A stretch of DNA of 10,409 nucleotides from contig CALBJU010000451.1 of the NCBI GenBank assembly GCA_937893205.1, forward strand, positions 1 to 10,409. Direction: 5' to 3'. Below the pieces are notes generated by a model. The model saw only the letters and a list, made by a program, of their open reading frames with translations, made no database searches and was not told the origin of the DNA. This document shows, one piece after another, positions 5,624 through 10,409 of this stretch. Within the stretch, counting starts at the first letter, position 1; each line of letters begins with the position of its first letter. The position numbers and the translations under genes were made by a program. The stretch is from an uncultured Bacteroidota bacterium (GTDB lineage Bacteria; Bacteroidota; Rhodothermia; Rhodothermales; UBA10348).

Positions 5624-8323
5624 TCAGGACTTTTCTTCTTTCGTCTCTTCCGGCTCCGGCTTGACAGCCTCTTCAGTAGATGCCTTTTTTGCCGCTCCGT
5701 TTTCTTTCGTGGATTTGGATTTCGCCGCAGTAACCTTCGGAGATTTGGTCTTGCTTGCAGCAGACTTCTGCGTCTTGGACTTCGCCGGTGCCTTTTTCTT
5801 CTTCGCAGACTTGTTCGTCTTCCGGAAGGTTAGCTCACCGGTGTCTTTCTTCTCATCGTAGGAGATTACGAGCGAATCATCCTCACCTAAATCGTGTCCG
5901 AGGATGGCCTCGGCCATGGGATCTTCCACGTATTTTTGCAGGGCACGTCGAAGTGGTCGGGCACCGAACTTGATGTCGTAGCCTTTATCCACCAAGAACT
6001 TCTTGGCTGATGCCTGAAGTTCTACCGTAACGCCGACTTCACTGGCTCGCCCAAACAGCTCTGCCGCCATCAAGTCGATGATCTCGAACACATGCTCTCT
6101 CTCGAGAGGATGAAAGACAATCACATCGTCAATTCGGTTCAAGAATTCGGGATTGAACACCCGTTTCAATGCGTCTTCAACAGTGGATTTCAGGGTCTGA
6201 TAATTGAAATCCTGGCCACCCTGAGAGAATCCGATGCCCTTGCCCAGGTTCTTGATATCTCGAGCGCCAATATTGGATGTCATGATGACGATCGTATTTC
6301 GAAAGTCGACTTTGCGCCCCAATCCATCGGTCAAAAGACCATCGTCAAGTACCTGAAGGAGGATGTTGAAAACATCCGGGTGTGCCTTTTCGATTTCATC
6401 GAGGAGAACAACCGAATAAGGTTTACGCCTCACTTTTTCGGTCAGCTGTCCGCCCTCTTCGTACCCGACATATCCCGGAGGTGCCCCAACGAGTCTGGAT
6501 ACGGAGAATTTTTCCATGTACTCACTCATGTCAATTCTGATGAGTGATTCCTGGGAGTCAAACAAATACTCCGTCAGTTTCTTGGCCAGCTCGGTTTTTC
6601 CTACGCCTGTTGGACCGAGAAATATGAACGACCCGATCGGGCGCTTTGGATCCTTCAATCCGGCCCGCGTCCGGCGAATCGCCCGAGCAAGCTTTTTGAT
6701 GGCCTCACCCTGCCCGACCACCTGGCTCTCTAGCTCTACTTCCATGTGAAGGAGTCTGCGCGATTCGGGCTCAGATATTTTATCGACGGGTACACCCGTC
6801 ATCATCGCCACCACTTCTGAGATATCCTTTACGGTGACATCGTGAACTTCATTCTCAGATTTCGTCTCCCAATCCTTTTTGGCAATTTCCAGCTCTTCGA
6901 GAAACTTCTTTTCTTTGTCGCGCAAGCGAGCAGCTTCCTCGAACTTCTGACTCTTTACGACCTGGTTCTTTTCCTCTCTGACAGCCTCAATATCATTTTC
7001 GAGCGTGACGATTTCCTGGGGGACCTTGATATTGTTCAGATGAACCCTTGCGCCCGCTTCGTCCATGACATCGATTGCCTTATCGGGTAGAAACCGGTCT
7101 GATATATAGCGCTCAGACAGTTTGACGGTGAGCTGAATGGCTTCTTCGGTATAGAAGACATTGTGGTGCTCTTCGTACTTATCCTTGATGTTGAGGAGAA
7201 TCTCAATGGTTTCATCGGGAGTTGCCGGGTCGACCAGAATTTTCTGGAAACGCCTGTCCAGGGCTCCGTCTTTTTCGATGTACTGGCGGTACTCGTCCAA
7301 CGTTGTGGCTCCGATGCACTGAATTTCTCCACGAGCGAGGGCCGGCTTGAACATATTCGAGGCGTCCAAGCTTCCCGATGCGCCACCTGCGCCGACAATC
7401 GTGTGCAGTTCGTCGATGAACAGAATGACGTCTGAACTTTTTTCAAGTTCGTTCATCACGGCCTTCATGCGCTCCTCGAACTGGCCACGATATTTCGTTC
7501 CCGCAACGAGAGCAGCCAGATCAAGCGTAACGATGCGTTTGTCGAAGAGTACGCGGCTGACCTTGCGCTGAACGATACGCATGGCGAGGCCTTCAGCAAT
7601 TGCTGTCTTACCCACACCCGGCTCACCGATCAGAACGGGATTGTTCTTCTTGCGACGAGACAGAACCTGGGCAACCCGCTCAATTTCAGGCTCGCGACCT
7701 ACTACGGGATCAAGTTTGTCATCTTCTGCGAGGCTCGTCAGATCCCTTCCGAAATTATCGAGAACGGGAGTCTTGCTCTTTTCCGTTTTTCCTCCGCGCT
7801 CTTTTGCACCCGAAGAGCGGCCAGCTCCTGATCCTTTGGAGCTTGGACCCGATCCAGAACTTGTGGTCCGCGTCGCGGGAGCCTTACCGCTGATGATGGT
7901 ATCCAATTCGGAGCGGACGGCATCGTAAGTGATGGAAAAGCCTTGCTGAAGGATCTGTGCGGCAAGATTTTCGTCATCGCGCAGGAGGCTGAGCAGGAGG
8001 TGCTCGGTTCCGATTACATCGCTTTTGTAGAGCTTGGCCTCGAGATAGGTGATCTTCAGAACTTTCTCGGCCTGCTTCGTCAGAGGGATGTTTCCGACGG
8101 TCAGTGTGCCGCCCGTGCTTCGCACGGTGTCCTCGATAGATTTCTTCAGCTTGAAGAGATCGCATCCGAGATTGCGAAGGATTTTGACCGCGATCCCTTC
8201 ACCTTCCCGGATGATTCCGAGGAGCAAGTGTTCAGTGCCGATATAGTCGTGTCCCAGACGAATGGCTTCTTCACGACTGTAAGAAATTACGTCCCTGACG
8301 CGATTTGAAAAATTGCCTTCCAT
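5624..8323 (-). CDS. clpC: ClpC, AAA+ unfoldase of the ClpCP protease
   Basis: ClpC unfolds proteins and threads them into ClpP, using ATP in two AAA+ rings. Counting from the ATG at 8323-8321 (899 residues), there is a double Clp N-domain (1-145), a Gly/Ser-rich linker (147-185), D1 with Walker A GEPGVGKT (233-240), pore loop KYRG and Walker B VILFIDE (299-305), and a UVR-like coiled middle domain (about 438-490). D2 has Walker A GPTGVGKT (570-577), pore loop GYVG (617-620), Walker B VVLLDE (638-643), an IGF tripeptide for ClpP docking (697-699) and GARPLRR (787-793). After residue 836 comes an unusual Lys/Ala/Ser-rich tail ending in an acidic stretch. A GTG nine codons upstream also opens the frame, but MEGNFSNRVRDVI aligns with the normal ClpC start. 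No ctsR, mcsA or mcsB is nearby. Confidence 0.96.
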   Translation of the reverse strand: MEGNFSNRVRDVISYSREEAIRLGHDYIGTEHLLLGIIREGEGIAVKILRNLGCDLFKLKKSIEDTVRSTGGTLTVGNIPLTKQAEKVLKITYLEAKLYKSDVIGTEHLLLSLLRDDENLAAQILQQGFSITYDAVRSELDTIISGKAPATRTTSSGSGPSSKGSGAGRSSGAKERGGKTEKSKTPVLDNFGRDLTSLAEDDKLDPVVGREPEIERVAQVLSRRKKNNPVLIGEPGVGKTAIAEGLAMRIVQRKVSRVLFDKRIVTLDLAALVAGTKYRGQFEERMKAVMNELEKSSDVILFIDELHTIVGAGGASGSLDASNMFKPALARGEIQCIGATTLDEYRQYIEKDGALDRRFQKILVDPATPDETIEILLNIKDKYEEHHNVFYTEEAIQLTVKLSERYISDRFLPDKAIDVMDEAGARVHLNNIKVPQEIVTLENDIEAVREEKNQVVKSQKFEEAARLRDKEKKFLEELEIAKKDWETKSENEVHDVTVKDISEVVAMMTGVPVDKISEPESRRLLHMEVELESQVVGQGEAIKKLARAIRRTRAGLKDPKRPIGSFIFLGPTGVGKTELAKKLTEYLFDSQESLIRIDMSEYMEKFSVSRLVGAPPGYVGYEEGGQLTEKVRRKPYSVVLLDEIEKAHPDVFNILLQVLDDGLLTDGLGRKVDFRNTIVIMTSNIGARDIKNLGKGIGFSQGGQDFNYQTLKSTVEDALKRVFNPEFLNRIDDVIVFHPLEREHVFEIIDLMAAELFGRASEVGVTVELQASAKKFLVDKGYDIKFGARPLRRALQKYVEDPMAEAILGHDLGEDDSLVISYDEKKDTGELTFRKTNKSAKKKKAPAKSKTQKSAASKTKSPKVTAAKSKSTKENGAAKKASTEEAVKPEPEETKEEKS

Positions 8324-8338
8324 ACTAATGTGTTTGGG

Positions 8339-8348
8339 GCGGTACCGC
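8339..8348. repeat. 10-bp perfect palindrome just upstream of clpC
   Basis: GCGGTACCGC is a perfect palindrome 15-24 bp before the clpC ATG. It may be an operator or a small leader hairpin, or chance in GC-rich sequence. It does not match the CtsR, CIRCE or HspR sites I know. Confidence 0.3.
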
Positions 8349-8403
8349 ACCGTTACCGAGTACGCGCAATGGTTTAAGACTTATGCTTAGAAGGTATCCG
8401 ATA

Positions 8404-8769
8404 TCAGGCTGAAAAACTTGATCCACAGCCACACGTGGCTGTCGCGTTGGGATTATCAAACGTAAATCCTCGAGCATCGAGTCCATCTTTATAATCGACG
8501 ACAACTCCCATAAGGTAAAGACCGTGGCGCTTGTCCATAAAGACCTTGATGCCCGAGACCTCGAACTCCAAATCGTGATCCCGTTTTCGATCGAATCCGA
8601 GGATGTAACTCATTCCAGAGCAACCGCCACCCTTCGCGCCGACCCGAAGGTTAAACCCATCGGGTAACTTCTTGGATGCTATGATGTTGCGGATTTCATC
8701 GGCCGCACGATCCGTCAGGGATACTGGTCCCGAACTTTGAACAATTTCTTGTTGTGGAGCGGTGCTCAT
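8404..8769 (-). CDS. A-type iron-sulfur cluster carrier (IscA/SufA/ErpA/HesB family)
   Basis: This small cytoplasmic protein of the HesB/IscA family carries or delivers iron-sulfur clusters to target enzymes. All three conserved cysteines are present: C50 in GAKGGGCSGMSY (44-55), and C113 and C115 in CGCGSSF (113-119). LTDRAADEIRNII (18-30) and GLDARGFTFDNPNA (96-109) are standard family segments. At 121 residues the length is normal for the ErpA/SufA branch, with a short disordered N-terminus of about 14 residues. Which branch it belongs to (IscA, SufA or ErpA) cannot be fixed from sequence alone, and no suf or isc genes are in view. The ATG at 8769-8767 is the only sensible start. The clpC start lies 80 bp downstream, so co-transcription is possible. 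Confidence 0.93.
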   Translation of the reverse strand: MSTAPQQEIVQSSGPVSLTDRAADEIRNIIASKKLPDGFNLRVGAKGGGCSGMSYILGFDRKRDHDLEFEVSGIKVFMDKRHGLYLMGVVVDYKDGLDARGFTFDNPNATATCGCGSSFSA

Positions 8770-8799
8770 CTGTTGCGAGTATGCCGGCTGCTAAAAACA

Positions 8800-8831
8800 G
8801 CCTGTCTGATTGAGTATGATGCCTGTCTGAT
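8800..8831 (-). promoter_or_regulatory. Paired 11-bp direct repeats upstream of the iron-sulfur carrier gene
   Basis: GCCTGTCTGAT occurs at 8800-8810 and again at 8821-8831, so the copies repeat every 21 bp, about two turns of the helix. On the minus strand they read ATCAGACAGGC, 31-62 bp before the start of the A-type carrier gene, where promoter-proximal regulator sites often lie. Sequence between the copies is partly repeated too (about half the bases match). I cannot name a regulator. The rest of the 154-bp gap (8770-8923) shows only a weak imperfect hairpin at 8894-8911 and a run of six A at 8859-8864, with no convincing terminator. Confidence 0.35.
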
Positions 8832-8923
8832 AGACGTAGATAGTTCTGCAACGAAGTGAAAAAACGGCTGTTCCTTGCTTTGCGGTACCTGGGCAGAGTC
8901 GATGATCTCTGACTGGCCGGGAT

Positions 8924-10405
8924 TCATCGAATTACCGATACGGGCTTTTTCAGCCGGGACACCTGACCAGATTCCGAGTGAGTAATCAGTATCGATACGA
9001 TGTAAAAACCCATAGGTACGAGCTGCCCTGAGTCGTCTCTACCGTCCCATACCGAGGTCCAGGTCGAGGAGAAAAGCCTTCCGCCTACGAGGGTTCTCTG
9101 GTGTCGTCCACCCAGGTCATAAACATTAACGCTCACGACGTCCAGCGCATCTTGCGACCTTGTCGTGATTGTCAGGGTAGTTTGAAACGCAAACTCGCGG
9201 TGCTCGGGATAAAAAGAAGCGGGTTCAACGCGCAAGGTGGCCGCGTCAGAGCCCGAGGTCTGGCCACCCGGGCGAGATCGGTGATATCCAGGTGTAGCCC
9301 CTTCCGGATGAGTGGATGAGATCAGCGGGGTGGAGGAGTTCGGAACTCCATTTGTCGGGCTGCGCTCCAGGGACACTCCCTTGCCATCTCCCACAATGGG
9401 GTGATGCATGCCAGGCTCATACCAGGCCTCCGTGATGGATTCACCACTGCCGTTATTCAAGACGATGAGCTCGCCCTGGTTAGAGAGGCTCAGGCTGCGA
9501 TCAAGAGGGACAAGTTTTGCTGACCTAGACGCCAACGCGAACGAGGGCCACACCCGGGACAGGAATTCGGAGCCCGTAATTCCAGAGGATCTTGCGGACG
9601 TGGGCAATCGAAAAAGGACCGCCAGGGACTCGGGCGCTACATCTCCAGCGATCCAACCAACACCAAGAGAATCGTAGCGTCCATTTTCGTCGGGAAGAGA
9701 GGAGAGCCAGATTCCGTTCAGGCTCAAGCGATGGCCCGAGACGTTCATCACTTCGATAAACTCCATCTGATCGGGAAGGTTATCAAACGCATCCTGCAGC
9801 GGATTGAACATAATTTCGGTGATCAGCAAATCTCCAACACGTGCCCGAACAGCTTCATTTTCGGCCAACACGGTCGCGGTATTTGGCGCACCGGGAGTAG
9901 ATCCATCTGGGTGCTCGGAGGTCCGCCAGTTCGAGGAAAGTCTGCTGCTCACGGCGACAGAAATGCGCTCGCGGGAACGTCCCTGCACGACGTCGGAGGC
10001 GCGGTAGCCCGCGCGGTCGATTTCCACACCGTTGATGGCCACGACGAGAGAGTCACCGCTGTTGTTCAGTGCTGGCCAAGAGGATGGCAGGAACAGTTGA
10101 AACGAGCCCTCCTCCGAGCCAGGAAAGGGGGAATGTGCCTTGGCCAACACGAACAGCTCACCCGGCAGAACGATTGCGGGGGAGTCAATGGAAGACCAGG
10201 TTTGCTTCGAATCACGGAAGGTGATTCTGGAGACCTCAAGAGGTTCGCTGCCTCGCCATAAGAGCTCCACAAATTCCGAATGGCCCGACACAGGCGCAGG
10301 TAGATATTCGTTTATCACGACATCCTGCGCGTGGATGGTAGTGGAGGCAGTAGCGGAGGCGGCAGTGGAAAATGCGCCGCACAGAAGAAATAAAAAGGTT
10401 CGCAC
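8924..10405 (-). CDS. Secreted protein with two lamin-tail-like domains and a FlgD-like C-terminus
   Basis: The 493-residue product starts with a probable signal peptide: R2, a hydrophobic FLFLLCGAF stretch, then small residues, with IHAQ before D28 as a likely cleavage site. Two lamin-tail-domain-like repeats follow. The first (28-175) runs from VVINEYLPAP through SEFVELL to HPDGSTPGAPN. The second (191-376) runs from DLLITEIMFNPLQ through MEFIEVMNVSG to HPEGATPGYH. The last part (about 400-476) has VNVYDLGG, then VWDGRDDSGQLVPMGFYIV, a FlgD-like Ig fold common at the ends of surface proteins in Rhodothermota and relatives. It ends in KKPVSVIR, which may act as a secretion or sorting end. 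Such domains are probably structural or adhesive; no catalytic motif was seen. The start used is GTG at 10405-10403, four bases from the window edge, so a start further upstream cannot be excluded. Confidence 0.75.
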   Translation of the reverse strand: MRTFLFLLCGAFSTAASATASTTIHAQDVVINEYLPAPVSGHSEFVELLWRGSEPLEVSRITFRDSKQTWSSIDSPAIVLPGELFVLAKAHSPFPGSEEGSFQLFLPSSWPALNNSGDSLVVAINGVEIDRAGYRASDVVQGRSRERISVAVSSRLSSNWRTSEHPDGSTPGAPNTATVLAENEAVRARVGDLLITEIMFNPLQDAFDNLPDQMEFIEVMNVSGHRLSLNGIWLSSLPDENGRYDSLGVGWIAGDVAPESLAVLFRLPTSARSSGITGSEFLSRVWPSFALASRSAKLVPLDRSLSLSNQGELIVLNNGSGESITEAWYEPGMHHPIVGDGKGVSLERSPTNGVPNSSTPLISSTHPEGATPGYHRSRPGGQTSGSDAATLRVEPASFYPEHREFAFQTTLTITTRSQDALDVVSVNVYDLGGRHQRTLVGGRLFSSTWTSVWDGRDDSGQLVPMGFYIVSILITHSESGQVSRLKKPVSVIR

Positions 10406-10409
10406 AGTA

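Noticed and set aside
6092..6547. Plus-strand open frame of 151 codons opposite clpC
   Set aside because: It is antisense to the strongly conserved D2 domain of ClpC and has no family features.
8321..8350. Extended ClpC start at GTG 8350, nine codons upstream
   Set aside because: The extra residues MRYRPKHIS do not fit ClpC proteins, which begin like the MEGNFSNRVRDVI that follows the ATG at 8323.
8859..8911. Terminator between the lamin-tail gene and the iron-sulfur carrier gene
   Set aside because: The imperfect hairpin at 8894-8911 and the T run (minus strand, 8864-8859) are about 30 bp apart, too far to form an intrinsic terminator.
9731..10261. Plus-strand open frame of 176 codons opposite the lamin-tail gene
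   Set aside because: It lies wholly antisense to a gene with clear domains, and its translation shows no recognisable motif or signal.

Overview
This window looks like a chromosomal segment from a Gram-negative bacterium of the Rhodothermota/Bacteroidota side of the tree. That placement is an inference. It rests on a secreted protein with two lamin-tail-like domains and a C-terminal FlgD-like fold, a ClpC-type chaperone in an organism with an outer membrane, few Shine-Dalgarno sequences, and GTG as well as ATG starts. No mobile element, CRISPR array, rRNA or tRNA was seen, and no gene-free stretch exceeds about 160 bases.

Layout. Positions 1-2055 (minus strand) hold a tight three-gene unit: a small predicted outer-membrane or exported protein, then hemW (radical-SAM heme chaperone), then a DUF192 lipoprotein that overlaps the end of hemW and runs off the left edge. 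A 141-bp divergent region (2056-2196) separates it from a plus-strand operon, 2197-5595: etfB, etfA, a fixC-like flavoprotein dehydrogenase and a fixX-like ferredoxin. Convergent with this, 28 bp away, lies clpC (5624-8323, minus). Upstream of clpC on the same strand are an A-type iron-sulfur carrier gene (8404-8769) and a large secreted lamin-tail protein gene (8924-10405).

How the genes work together. The four plus-strand genes form a complete electron-transfer module. EtfAB would collect electrons from dehydrogenases or NADH, FixC would pass them through its FAD, and FixX would carry them on iron-sulfur clusters to quinone or another acceptor. Separate FixC and FixX match the Fix arrangement. 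The EtfB motif, however, looks more like ordinary ETF than like the bifurcating form as I remember it, so the direction of electron flow is open. HemW, FixX and the A-type carrier all depend on iron-sulfur clusters, a loose shared theme and not evidence of one system. ClpC is the general AAA+ unfoldase of the ClpCP protease, here with an unusual lysine-rich tail.

No clearly new biological system was found. The most useful leads are the mixed Etf/Fix signature, the ClpC tail and linker, an in-frame 18-bp tandem repeat at the hemW/DUF192 junction, paired 11-bp repeats upstream of the iron-sulfur carrier, and a hairpin in the likely leader of the etf-fix operon.
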